Assembly (NCBI RefSeq): GCF_000503215.1
Contig: NZ_AYTD01000001.1
Location: 310,001 to 374,000 of the forward strand
Direction: 5' to 3'
Length of the DNA stretch: 64,000 nt
Origin: Pseudomonas canadensis
Lineage (GTDB): Bacteria; Pseudomonadota; Gammaproteobacteria; Pseudomonadales; Pseudomonadaceae
Below are positions 38,723 to 48,720 of the stretch, one piece after another. Position 1 is the first letter of the stretch, and every line of letters begins with the position of its first letter. The notes below the pieces were generated by a model that was not told the DNA's origin, made no database searches, and saw only the letters and a program-made list of their open reading frames with translations. The position numbers were made by a program, and so were the translations under genes.

Positions 38723-39493
38723 ATGCGGCGTGTGGTGTTCAATCAGAAAGGCGGCGTTGGCAAGTCCAGCATTGCCTGCAACCTGGCGGCAGTCAGCGCC
38801 AGCGAAGGTTATCGAACCCTGTTGGTGGACCTCGATGCACAAGCCAACTCAACCCAGTACCTCACGGGGCTGACCGGCGACGATATCCCCATGGGTATCG
38901 CGGATTTTTTCAAGCAAACCCTGTCTTCCGGGCCATTTTCCAAGAAGAACAAGGTAGATATCTACGAAACCCCGTTCGACAACCTGCACGTCATCACCGC
39001 GACCCCGGAGTTGGCCGACCTGCAGCCCAAGCTTGAGGCCAAGCACAAGATCAACAAGCTGAGAAAGCTGCTGGATGATCTGAGCGAGGATTACGACCGG
39101 ATCTACCTGGATACACCGCCAGCCCTGAATTTTTATGCGGTTTCGGCGCTAATTGCCGCTGATCGTGTGCTGATCCCCTTTGATTGCGACAGCTTCTCGC
39201 GCCAGGCCCTGTATGGTCTGCTGGCGGAAATCGAAGAATTGAAGGAGGACCACAACGAAGGCCTTGAAGTGGAAGGCATCGTGGTCAACCAGTTCCAGGC
39301 CCGGGCGAGCCTGCCGCAGCAGATGCTGGATGAGTTGATTGCTGAGGGCCTGCCGGTGTTGCCGGTGTACCTGGCCAGTTCCGTACGCATGCGTGAATCG
39401 CACCAGGAGAGCAAGCCGCTGATCCACCTGGACCCACGGCATAAGCTCACACAGCAATTTGTGGAGCTGCATAACCTGCTGGAAAACGCGTGA
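38723..39493 (+). CDS. Solitary ParA-family ATPase
   Basis: A 256-residue ParA/MinD-like ATPase from ATG 38723, preceded by ggagg at 38711-38715. The deviant Walker A KGGVGKSS is at 9-16, and VDLDAQANSTQYL and the Walker B-like YLDTPPALNFYAV follow. ParB is not adjacent, so this is not a standard chromosome-partition pair. It is divergent from the aryl polyene operon. It could be an orphan positioning ATPase for membrane or protein clusters, but no partner can be named. Confidence 0.85.
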   Translation: MRRVVFNQKGGVGKSSIACNLAAVSASEGYRTLLVDLDAQANSTQYLTGLTGDDIPMGIADFFKQTLSSGPFSKKNKVDIYETPFDNLHVITATPELADLQPKLEAKHKINKLRKLLDDLSEDYDRIYLDTPPALNFYAVSALIAADRVLIPFDCDSFSRQALYGLLAEIEELKEDHNEGLEVEGIVVNQFQARASLPQQMLDELIAEGLPVLPVYLASSVRMRESHQESKPLIHLDPRHKLTQQFVELHNLLENA

Positions 39494-39532
39494 TCTGAAA
39501 GGCAGCGCGGACCTGAGTTTGAAATGCGATCA

Positions 39533-39621
39533 GTGTGGGAGCTGGCTTGCCTGCGATCGCATCGCCTCGGTGTATCAGGCAGACCGAGTCGCCTGCATCG
39601 CAGGCAAGCCAGCTCCCACAC
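39533..39621. repeat. REPIN, family C
   Basis: Arms gtgtgggagctggcttgcctgcgat and its complement at 39597-39621, with inner spacer. Extragenic, after parA. A separate small inverted pair ctgtagg (39662-39668) / cctacag (39705-39711) follows it in the 479-base gap 39494-39972. Confidence 0.85.
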
Positions 39622-39790
39622 TTGGTTCTGCATTCCAGCCGCTGGATTTGTCCCCCAGAGGCTGTAGGACGGGTCTGGCAATGGGGTTATGCCTTGTAAC
39701 GATGCCTACAGGTAAGCCAGAATCGCCCGGCTTGTGCGTCTGGATGGGCTTCTCTTAAGGTTCTCGGGCCGCTGAATTCTCAGTGGTCGG

Positions 39791-39972
39791 GTTTAGTAGC
39801 CCGTGTTGAGACGTACAGCAAAATCGTCGATCAGGACCTTCCTGAATTTGATGGTGGCTGTACGGAGGGCGCTCTTGAGCGCGCCGGTTGCGTCTCCCGG
39901 TCTACTAACCTGCGTACAGCTGCCACCCCCGTTTAGTAGCGGTCGGTTGCGGCTCCTGCTCGGAGACGATCC
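39791..39972 (+). ncRNA. Structured 5' leader RNA with competing elements
   Basis: The segment gtttagtag occurs at 39791 and again at 39931, each followed by gagacg (39808-39813 and 39963-39968). Between them, cgtctcccggtctactaac (39891-39909) is complementary to both copies. A second set, gctgtac (39857-39863), can pair with gtacagc at 39813-39819 or at 39914-39920. A stable hairpin (ggcgctcttgagcgc) lies at 39869-39883. The second gagacg contains the ribosome-binding site (ggag 39962-39965) of the next gene. I do not recognise a named RNA family. Confidence 0.55.
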
Positions 39973-40188
39973 ATGGTTAACCTTTATACCGTCACCCCCA
40001 ACCTCCCCACCGAAACCCTGGTCCTCAACAGCTACGAAACCTTCTCATCCGTTCGCACCCTGTTGCTCAACCTGTCCAACGATCTCACCGGCGAACACCG
40101 CGACGTAGCCCTGGCAATCCACCAATTAAGCGAACTGGGCGTATTGCTGGTCGGCCAGATGATGGACCGCGAAACACCCGTGGCCTAA
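39973..40188 (+). CDS. Small DUF6124-like protein
   Basis: A 71-residue protein whose later part (GEHRDVALAIHQLSELGVLLVGQMMD) is like the C-terminal end of DUF6124 proteins, small cytoplasmic Pseudomonas proteins of unknown role, but lacks the long N-terminal proline-rich part. ATG 39973 follows ggag by seven bases, within the leader RNA structure. No membrane segment or signal. Function unknown. Confidence 0.7.
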   Translation: MVNLYTVTPNLPTETLVLNSYETFSSVRTLLLNLSNDLTGEHRDVALAIHQLSELGVLLVGQMMDRETPVA

Positions 40189-40203
40189 CGCTGGAATGCC
40201 TCA

Positions 40204-40271
40204 CTGTAGGAGCCAGCTTGCCGGCGATGGCGCCCTCAAGAACGCCATCGCCGGCAAGCCGGCTCCTACAG
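40204..40271. repeat. REPIN, family B
   Basis: An almost exact counterpart of the copy at 16682-16751 (ctgtaggagccagcttgccggcgatggcg ... cgccatcgccggcaagccggctcctacag), even in the loop. Lies between the small protein gene and trxC. Confidence 0.88.
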
Positions 40272-40279
40272 GTCGGGTG

Positions 40280-40714
40280 TCAAATGCCCTGGCTGCGTAA
40301 CCACGCCATCAACTGCGGCAACGGAAACGCCCCACTCTGGCGAGCCACTTCGCGACCGTTCTTGAACAGAATCAAACTGGGAATCGAGCGAATCCCCAGC
40401 TGCGCCGACAACTGCTGATTGGCCTCGCTGTCCAGCTTGGCCAATCGGCACTTGCCCTCCAACTGTCCAGCGGCCTGCTCAAACACCGGCGCAAACGATT
40501 TACACGGTCCACACCAGTCGGCCCATACATCCACCAGCAACGGCAGGTCGTCTTTGATCTGGCTGGCGTAGTCGCCTTGTTTCAGCTCAAACGGCTTCTT
40601 CAACAAAACCGGCTGCTTGCAGCGCCCGCACTTTGGCGCATCACCCACGCGTTCACCGGGGATGCGGTTGAGCCCGTTGCAGTGGGGGCAGGGGATTACA
40701 AGAGGTTCGGACAT
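40280..40714 (-). CDS. trxC: Thioredoxin 2
   Basis: A 144-residue thioredoxin with the N-terminal zinc-ribbon cysteines C9, C12, C29 and C32 (CPHC and CGRC) that mark TrxC, and the active site WADWCGPC with C68 and C71. Start ATG 40714 fits the family length; the longer frame adds an unrelated N-terminus. A cytoplasmic reductant used in oxidative stress. Confidence 0.95.
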   Translation of the reverse strand: MSEPLVIPCPHCNGLNRIPGERVGDAPKCGRCKQPVLLKKPFELKQGDYASQIKDDLPLLVDVWADWCGPCKSFAPVFEQAAGQLEGKCRLAKLDSEANQQLSAQLGIRSIPSLILFKNGREVARQSGAFPLPQLMAWLRSQGI

Positions 40715-40885
40715 GGTGGGGCTCCAACGAAAGCAGTCAGTGGAGCTCAATGTGGAGTCGGGCGCAGGTGTTATCAAGTTCTAAGCGACGTTGCATATGC
40801 TCACAGATTTTTGCGCGCCGATTACGCGTGCCTATCTAGGCTGTGAAAGCGTGTTCGACAAGGCACCACCGGTCCGATCAGTTCT

Positions 40886-40941
40886 ATAGCAAATTGCGAT
40901 AGTCAGCGTTCGGGTTTAACCTTCATAGCAAGATGCGATAG
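40886..40941 (+). promoter_or_regulatory. Duplicated operator of higBA
   Basis: Two near-identical 17-base elements, atagcaaattgcgatag (40886-40902) and atagcaagatgcgatag (40925-40941), 39 bases apart centre to centre. Each is an imperfect palindrome (tatagcaa / ttgcgata). The second overlaps the higB ribosome-binding area. Likely HigA-binding sites for autoregulation. Confidence 0.65.
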
Positions 40942-40950
40942 GGATGTTGC

Positions 40951-41238
40951 ATGCGAGTGATCAGTGCGAAGCAAATACGAAATGCCAAGGAAAAATGGCC
41001 TCACTCAGCGAGTGCTCTGGATGAGTGGCATCGTAAGGTCAAAGTCATCAGCCCTGAAGATTTTGCGACGTTGAGAGCAGTTTTCCCTGCTGTGGATAAA
41101 GTTGGGGCACTGCATGTGTTCAATATTGGAGGTAACAAGCTCCGCCTTGTTGCCATCGTGCGCTATCGAATGCAGCGCCTCTATATCCGGCATATTTTGG
41201 ACCATCGTGAATACGACAAGGGTAAATGGAAGGAGTAA
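40951..41238 (+). CDS. higB: HigB-type mRNA interferase toxin
   Basis: A 95-residue RelE-superfamily toxin, start ATG 40951 after aggga at 40940-40944. It has the HigB-like ALDEWHRKV, HVFNIGGNKLRLVAIV and the C-terminal YIRHILDHREYDKGKW typical of HigB toxins that cut translated mRNA on the ribosome. It lies before its antitoxin, the reverse of most TA pairs but normal for hig. Overlaps the antitoxin start region. Confidence 0.9.
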   Translation: MRVISAKQIRNAKEKWPHSASALDEWHRKVKVISPEDFATLRAVFPAVDKVGALHVFNIGGNKLRLVAIVRYRMQRLYIRHILDHREYDKGKWKE

Positions 41239-41648
41239 TGGGAAAAATGAGTGTATTGATCGAGCAGGTTGCCGAGCATTGGCAGTTCGTGTCCCCCTTG
41301 TTGCGTAAGCCGAAAACCGAGGCTGATTACGATCTGTTGGTAGAGGCGCTCGACGAATTGCTGGATATCGTGGGGGAAGATGAAACCCATCCGCTGATGG
41401 GGCTGGTCGATATCATCGGTGACTGGGTTGAGGTCTACGACTTAGAGCATTGGCCTATACCTGAGGCGAGCGGAGTTGATGTACTGCGGTCAATGATGCA
41501 GGAGCATGGTTTGACGCAAAGTGATCTGCCTGGCGTAGGCGCTCAATCGGTTGTCTCAGAAATCCTGAGTGGAAAACGCCAGCTGAACGTTCGGCAGATT
41601 CGTTGGCTGGCGGAGTTCTTCAAGGTGCCGGTGGACATGTTCATCTGA
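41238..41648 (+). CDS. higA: HigA-type antitoxin with helix-turn-helix
   Basis: A protein of about 136 residues (starts at 41226, 41238 or 41247 are possible; 41238 overlaps the higB stop as taATG). The C-terminal XRE-type helix-turn-helix (MMQEHGLTQSDLPGVGAQSVVSEILSGKRQLNV) would bind the duplicated operator, and the acidic N-terminal part would bind the toxin. Confidence 0.9.
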   Translation: MGKMSVLIEQVAEHWQFVSPLLRKPKTEADYDLLVEALDELLDIVGEDETHPLMGLVDIIGDWVEVYDLEHWPIPEASGVDVLRSMMQEHGLTQSDLPGVGAQSVVSEILSGKRQLNVRQIRWLAEFFKVPVDMFI

Positions 41649-41688
41649 TCATAACCAAGACGGTGGGCGATCTTCTGGATACGCCTCC

Positions 41689-43200
<1,512 letters not shown>

Positions 43201-46200
43201 TTAGTCGAGCTTGCTCGGCGGCGGTTCCGGCGCATCGTCGACTTTGCCGGGTGGCGGCTCGGGGGCGTCTTGCTCTGTCTCAGGCCCTGCGATGGTCTTG
43301 CGGTCATCCTCAACCGGCACCAATTTGTATTCCTGACCGTGCATATTCTTCAGGTACACCTCCATCTGCCGGAACGAGATGTTGATGTGCTGTTTCTTGA
43401 ACTCACGGTTGATGTAGCGGTTGACCTCGTCCAGCACCGGGTTACGGTCACCCAGGTCGCGCACATGCATGCGCAGTTCGTGGTCGAGCGTGCTTTCGCC
43501 GAAATTGAGGAAGTAAACATGGGGTTCTGGCTCTTTCAGGACCCGTGGGTTTTCCCTGGCAGCCTTGAGTAACAGTTCCTTCACCAGGTCCAGATCCGAG
43601 CCGTAGTCCACGCCCAGTTTCAGGGTGACGCGGGTGATGGTATCGGTCAGCGACCAGTTGATCAGTTGCCCAGTGATGAAGGTTTTGTTCGGGACAATGA
43701 TGTCCTTGCGGTCAAAGTCAGTGATCGTGGTGGCGCGGATGCGGATCTTGCTCACCGTGCCCGACAGGTTGCCGATGGTGATGGTGTCGCCGATGCGCAC
43801 CGGGCGTTCGAACAGGATCATGATGCCGGAGATGAAGTTCGCGAAGATCTCCTGCATACCAAAGCCCAAGCCCACCGACAGCGCCGCCACCAGCCATTGC
43901 AACTTGTCCCAGCTCACGCCGAGGGTGGACAAGGTGGAGACGAAACCGACGCCGGCAATCACATACGACAGCAACGTGGTGGTCGCATAGGCGCTGCCCT
44001 GGGCCAGGTCCAGCTTGGACAGCACCAGCACCTCGAGCAGGCCGGGCAGGTTGCGCGCCAGGGCGAAGGTGATGCCGATGATGATCAGCGCACCGAGCAA
44101 GTCGCCGATGCTGATCGGCACCATGCTGATATTGGCACCCGTACCGCTGGTGTATTCGTACAACGTGACGTTATCCAAATACGAAAACACCGAGATCAGG
44201 TCAGACCATACCCAGTACAGCGCGGCAATAAAGCCGCCAAGCAAGGCCAGGCGGATCAGTCGCATGGACTGTTCGTTCACCTGTTCGATGTCCAGGGTCG
44301 GTTCTTCGATCACTGCTTCGCCGTCGCCGGCTTCCTTGGCGGCCTGGCGTTTGGCCAGGGCACGCGCATAGGCCAGTCGCCGCGCGGCGACGCCCAGGCC
44401 GCGGACGAAGGTGGCTTCGATCACCAGCCAGAACATCAGCAGGTAAAGGGTGTTGATCAGGCGGTCGCTGAGCTTGAGCGCGGTGTAGTAGTAGCCAAAG
44501 CACACGGCGATAAACAGCGCGACCGGCAGCGCGGTAAACATCAGGCCCACGGCCTTGCGGAACAGTGAGGCCTTTTCATGGGTCGGGCTGTTGAGCAACA
44601 GGCGGCCGAGCAGCCAGGCCATCAGCGCGTAGCAGGTGAGTACCACGCCGATGCCCAGCACGTCGTCGGCCAGCGCCGCCGGTTGGTGTTCCGCGATGGC
44701 CACCACGGCCACCAGCGCGAGTACCACCAGCCCGAGTTTGCGCACCCAACCTTGCAGGAATTCGACCTGGGGCTTTTCCCAGCGAAAGTGCAGTTCCGCC
44801 ACCCCACCCGGCGCCAGGATGCGATAAGCGGTATAGAACACCAGCCAGGCCTGGGCGATTTGCAGCAGGGCCGAACCGAGGTTGGCGTTCTGCCCACGGG
44901 CGTCGATTTGCAGCGCGTAGCCGCACAGCGCCAAGCCTAAGGAAACCGGCATTGCCAGCAGAATATTGATCAGGATGGCCTGGGGCGTGTGCCACTGGCT
45001 GTCGCGCTTGAAGTGGCCAATATCCAGATGCACCTTGTTCAGGCGCTGGTACAGGTTTTTACGGCGCCATAGCAGCGCGCCAATCAACAGCAGCAGCGGC
45101 AGGAACAGCAGCGGGCGCTGGGTCAGGCCGTCGTACAGTTCGCTGACGCTGGAGGCCCAGGGCAAGGTGGCGACTTGCTTGCTCAGGTGCGCCGGCACCG
45201 TTTCCAGCCATTCGGTGTCCAGCGGCTTGTTGCTGGGGATCCAGAACATCTGCTCATCCAGCGTCGCGCGCAGGGTGGTGGCGGTGCTGAGCAGTTGTTT
45301 CTGGTTCAGTTGCAGGGTGATGGATTCATTGAGCAGCGCGCTCAGCTCACGGCTCAGGCGCTCCAGCAGGTCGCTGCGGGTGATCGCCAGTTCCAGCAGG
45401 GTGCGGCGCAGTTGGGGGGTGATGTCTTCCGGCGCTTGGTTGGCCAGCAAGTTATCCACATAGGCACTTGGCGAACTGATCAGTTCGCGTTGCTGGTTGA
45501 CCTCGAATTGGTACAGGCGAATGTTGGCGATGTCGTCCGCCAGGTCGCGGTCCACGGTCAGGCGTGGCAAGGCTTGTTTCTGTTTGTAGAGGATCTTGGA
45601 CAGCAACAGGCTGCCCTTGAGCACGTTGATCTGCTCGTCCAGGGCCGAGTCGCTCTGGGTCACCGTGTCGAGTTGCTGCTTGGTTTTCAGGTTCTTCTGG
45701 GTCAGATCGTTGAGGCGGTCGGTGCTTTTGAGCAGGTAGTCGGACAACTTCAGGTTGGCCGCGCTTTCCGTGGCCAGCAGGCTACTGCCGCCGGCCTTTT
45801 GCGCTTCGATGGACTGCTGGGTCACCGTTTGTTGGGACTGGGCCAGGCGTTTCTGGTTGATCAGGGTTTGCAGGTCCTGGATCTCTTGTTCCAGGCGCGC
45901 GGTTTTTTCCATCACCAGGTCGTGTTGGCTGTTGCCCAGGTCTTGCAGTTGACTGTTGCCGGCCAGTTCCTGGCGACGCAGCGGGATCAGTGCGTTGAGG
46001 GCGGCCAGTTCGGCATTGAGCTGGTTGCGCTGGTCGCCGCTGAGGGTCTTGCCGTTGTCCTTGCCGGCCTTGAGGATCGAGTTGATCTGCAGGATGCGCG
46101 TCTGGCTGCTGCTGATTTCGGTCTGGGCGCGCTCGGGGCGGGTTTGCGCGGCGATGGACAGGCTGTTGGCGTCAGCCAGTTCTTTTTGCAGGTCGCCTTG

Positions 46201-46584
46201 CTGGGTGGTGCGCTGCACCAGCAGTTGCTCAAGCTGCGGCACCGGCAGGGTGGCGTAGCGCTGGGCGACCGGGATGATTTTGGTGGCCTTGAGCCGGGTC
46301 AGTTCGCGCTGGTTGTCGGCGGTCTCGCGCGGCGCGTCTTCCAGCTGGCGCTTGAGGTCGACCAGGCGCTGCTCGTAATCCTGCTTGTTGCCCAGGTACG
46401 TCAAGGTCTGCTGCAGGATGCCCTGCAGGGCCTTCATGTCGGCGTCGGGCAACTTGCGGTCGGGCAGCTTGTCCAGGGTTTGCTGGATGGCGTCGGCGCT
46501 GGGCGGGTCGGCCGCGTGAACGGTGCCGACACAAAGGGTCAGGCCCAGCAGGGCAGTGGCGAGGAACGTGCGCAGGGTAGGCAT
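43201..46584 (-). CDS. Large mechanosensitive channel (MscK/MscM family)
   Basis: An 1127-residue membrane protein from ATG 46584. Residues 1-24 form a signal peptide (TVHA before ADPPS). A long periplasmic coiled-coil region (about 30-470) is followed by about ten membrane helices. The C-terminal MscS domain includes ANFISGIMILFERPVRIGD and RIRATTITDFDRKDIIVPN, then the cytoplasmic beta-domain. It opens under membrane tension to release osmolytes. The length fits both MscK (KefA) and MscM (YjeP); the distinction cannot be made here. The C-terminal tail is Pro/Glu/Asp-rich. Confidence 0.9.
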   Translation of the reverse strand: MPTLRTFLATALLGLTLCVGTVHAADPPSADAIQQTLDKLPDRKLPDADMKALQGILQQTLTYLGNKQDYEQRLVDLKRQLEDAPRETADNQRELTRLKATKIIPVAQRYATLPVPQLEQLLVQRTTQQGDLQKELADANSLSIAAQTRPERAQTEISSSQTRILQINSILKAGKDNGKTLSGDQRNQLNAELAALNALIPLRRQELAGNSQLQDLGNSQHDLVMEKTARLEQEIQDLQTLINQKRLAQSQQTVTQQSIEAQKAGGSSLLATESAANLKLSDYLLKSTDRLNDLTQKNLKTKQQLDTVTQSDSALDEQINVLKGSLLLSKILYKQKQALPRLTVDRDLADDIANIRLYQFEVNQQRELISSPSAYVDNLLANQAPEDITPQLRRTLLELAITRSDLLERLSRELSALLNESITLQLNQKQLLSTATTLRATLDEQMFWIPSNKPLDTEWLETVPAHLSKQVATLPWASSVSELYDGLTQRPLLFLPLLLLIGALLWRRKNLYQRLNKVHLDIGHFKRDSQWHTPQAILINILLAMPVSLGLALCGYALQIDARGQNANLGSALLQIAQAWLVFYTAYRILAPGGVAELHFRWEKPQVEFLQGWVRKLGLVVLALVAVVAIAEHQPAALADDVLGIGVVLTCYALMAWLLGRLLLNSPTHEKASLFRKAVGLMFTALPVALFIAVCFGYYYTALKLSDRLINTLYLLMFWLVIEATFVRGLGVAARRLAYARALAKRQAAKEAGDGEAVIEEPTLDIEQVNEQSMRLIRLALLGGFIAALYWVWSDLISVFSYLDNVTLYEYTSGTGANISMVPISIGDLLGALIIIGITFALARNLPGLLEVLVLSKLDLAQGSAYATTTLLSYVIAGVGFVSTLSTLGVSWDKLQWLVAALSVGLGFGMQEIFANFISGIMILFERPVRIGDTITIGNLSGTVSKIRIRATTITDFDRKDIIVPNKTFITGQLINWSLTDTITRVTLKLGVDYGSDLDLVKELLLKAARENPRVLKEPEPHVYFLNFGESTLDHELRMHVRDLGDRNPVLDEVNRYINREFKKQHINISFRQMEVYLKNMHGQEYKLVPVEDDRKTIAGPETEQDAPEPPPGKVDDAPEPPPSKLD

Positions 46585-46634
46585 AGAGACCGGTCTTGCA
46601 AGGTGAAGAATCGGGGGCGTCGTCGCCCCGCAGT

Positions 46635-48377
46635 TTAGAGGAAGAGTCCGGGGCCCGGGCGACTTCCTTCGGGGAATCTGACGCCCACTTTGCCAATCTT
46701 GTTCCCGTCCATGACTGCGACGGTCCAGATGGTGTTGTTCCACTCCACCTGGTCGCCGACGATGGGCGCGCCGCCGACTTTCTGGGTGATGAAACTGCTC
46801 AGCGGCATATCCGGGTCGATGCCTTCCAACTTCAGGCCGTACAGCGCGGAAACCGCGCCCAGTTGGGCATCGCCTTCCAGCACGAAGTCGCCGAAGAAAC
46901 GCAGGTCCAGACCGCGTTGCGGGGCTTGGCTGAACAGTTTGCCCAGGGCCGGCAGGTTGTGTTCGTGGCCGATCACGCAGAGCAGGTCGCCGACTTCCAG
47001 CACGGTACTACCCGACGGATGGAGCAGTTGCTGGCCACGGAACAGCGCGGCGATCCGCGTGCCTTCGGGCATTTTCAGCTCACGCAGGGCTGCGCCGATG
47101 CACCATTTTTCCGCGCCCAGGCGGTAGACGAACAGCTCCCACTCGCTGGTGACGTGCACTTCCAGCGCGGCACGGGAAATCGGCGCCGGGTCCGGCGGTA
47201 CGGTGACTTTGAGCAGCTTGGCCACCCACGGCAGGCTCGTGCCCTGCACCAGCAGCGACACCAGCACGATAAAGAACGCGAGATTGAAGTACAGCTGCGC
47301 ATGGGGCAGCCCGGCCATCAGCGGGAACACCGCCAGAATGATCGGCACCGCGCCGCGCAGGCCCACCCAGGCGATAAAGGCCTTTTCCCGACCGTGGAAC
47401 GCTTTGAAAGGCAGCAGGCCGACCATTACCGACAATGGCCGCGCAAACAGAATCATCCACAGCGCCAGGCCCAGGGCCGGCAACGCGATGGGCAGCAAGT
47501 CATGGGGCGTGACCAGCAGGCCCAGTACCAGGAACATGCCGATCTGCGCCAGCCAAGCCATGCCGTCGAGCATATGCAAAATGCCATGACGGCTGCGCAC
47601 CGGGCGGTTGCCGATCACCAGGCCGCACAGGTACACGGCGAGGAAGCCGCTGCCGTGCAGGGCGTTGGTTACGGCGAACACGAACAGGCCGCCAGCGATC
47701 ACCAGGATCGGGTACAGGCCGGTGGCCAGGTTGATGCGGTTGACCATTTGCAGCATCAGCCAGCCGCCGCCCAGGCCGACCACGCCGCCGATGCCGAACT
47801 CGCGCACCAAGTGAGTCAGCAGGCTCCAGTGCAGGCCGGTCTGGCCGCTTGCGAGCATGTCGATCAAGGTGACAGTGAGGAACACCGCCATTGGGTCGTT
47901 GCTGCCGGATTCGATTTCCAGGCTGGCGGTGACCCGTTCGTTGAGGCCCTTGCCGCCGAGCAGCGAGAACACTGCCGCAGCGTCTGTGGAGCCGACAATT
48001 GCGCCAATCAACAAGCCTTGGATGATATTGAGGTCAAACAGCCAGGCCGCGGCCATGCCGGTGAGGCCGGTGGTAATCAACACCCCCACCGTGGCCAGCG
48101 ACAACGCCGGCCAGAGTGCCACGCGGAAACTCGCCACCCGTGTGCGTAAACCGCCATCGAGCAGGATCACGGCCAGGGCGAGGTTGCCCACCAGGTAGGC
48201 GGTTGGGTAGTTATCGAAGATGATGCCGCCGCCATCGACGCCGGCGACCATGCCCACGGCCAGGATGATCACCAATATCGGGATACCCAGGCGGGACGAA
48301 AGAGAACTCACCAGAATGCTCGCACTCACCAGCAACGCGCCGATCAAGAACAGGCTGTTGATGGTCGTCGCATTCAA
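46635..48377 (-). CDS. nhaP2: Potassium/proton antiporter NhaP2/CvrA
   Basis: A 580-residue CPA1 exchanger. Start TTG 48377 is chosen because ggag precedes it by 8 bases and the product begins [17 protein letters not shown], like the P. aeruginosa protein; there is no suitable ATG. About 12 helices ([38 protein letters not shown]) are followed by a cytoplasmic TrkA-C-type domain and a CorC-like C-terminal domain. It expels K+ in exchange for protons. Confidence 0.9.
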   Translation of the reverse strand: MNATTINSLFLIGALLVSASILVSSLSSRLGIPILVIILAVGMVAGVDGGGIIFDNYPTAYLVGNLALAVILLDGGLRTRVASFRVALWPALSLATVGVLITTGLTGMAAAWLFDLNIIQGLLIGAIVGSTDAAAVFSLLGGKGLNERVTASLEIESGSNDPMAVFLTVTLIDMLASGQTGLHWSLLTHLVREFGIGGVVGLGGGWLMLQMVNRINLATGLYPILVIAGGLFVFAVTNALHGSGFLAVYLCGLVIGNRPVRSRHGILHMLDGMAWLAQIGMFLVLGLLVTPHDLLPIALPALGLALWMILFARPLSVMVGLLPFKAFHGREKAFIAWVGLRGAVPIILAVFPLMAGLPHAQLYFNLAFFIVLVSLLVQGTSLPWVAKLLKVTVPPDPAPISRAALEVHVTSEWELFVYRLGAEKWCIGAALRELKMPEGTRIAALFRGQQLLHPSGSTVLEVGDLLCVIGHEHNLPALGKLFSQAPQRGLDLRFFGDFVLEGDAQLGAVSALYGLKLEGIDPDMPLSSFITQKVGGAPIVGDQVEWNNTIWTVAVMDGNKIGKVGVRFPEGSRPGPGLFL

Positions 48378-48571
48378 AGGCAGTACTCCATGAGCAAACA
48401 AGACGGGGCGCAAACTGACCATGCAGTCTGCGTGCCAGCGATTCTAACCTGTTGAATTGCTGCGCTGTCAAAAAGCTTTTTCTGATTCGTGCGGAGCTAA
48501 TGTAGAAGCTGGCTTGCTCTAGTGAGCAGGGCTCTAGTGGTGAGCAGGCAGGCTGTGATGATCAAGACTTT

Positions 48572-48705
48572 TGTGGTGAGCAGGCTTGCCCTGCGCTGGG
48601 CTGCGAAGCAGCCCCAAAACCAGTCACCGGATACTGTCTGTAAAAATGAGGTGTTCCTGTTGGGGCTGCTTCGCAGCCCAGCGCGGGGCAAGCCCGCTCA
48701 CTACA
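48572..48705. repeat. REPIN, family A
   Basis: Arms tgtggtgagcaggcttgccctgcgctgggc at 48572 and the complement at 48661-48705, each with the palindrome gctgcgaagcagc or gctgcttcgcagc. Upstream at 48520-48570 lie partial copies of the arm (tagtggtgagcaggc). The 343-base gap 48378-48720 holds these repeats and no gene. Confidence 0.8.
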
Positions 48706-48720
48706 GTCGGTCGGGGTCAG

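Noticed and set aside
46596..48149. A 517-codon antisense frame over nhaP2
   Set aside because: Gln/His/Arg-rich shadow of the antiporter; no domain or start signals.
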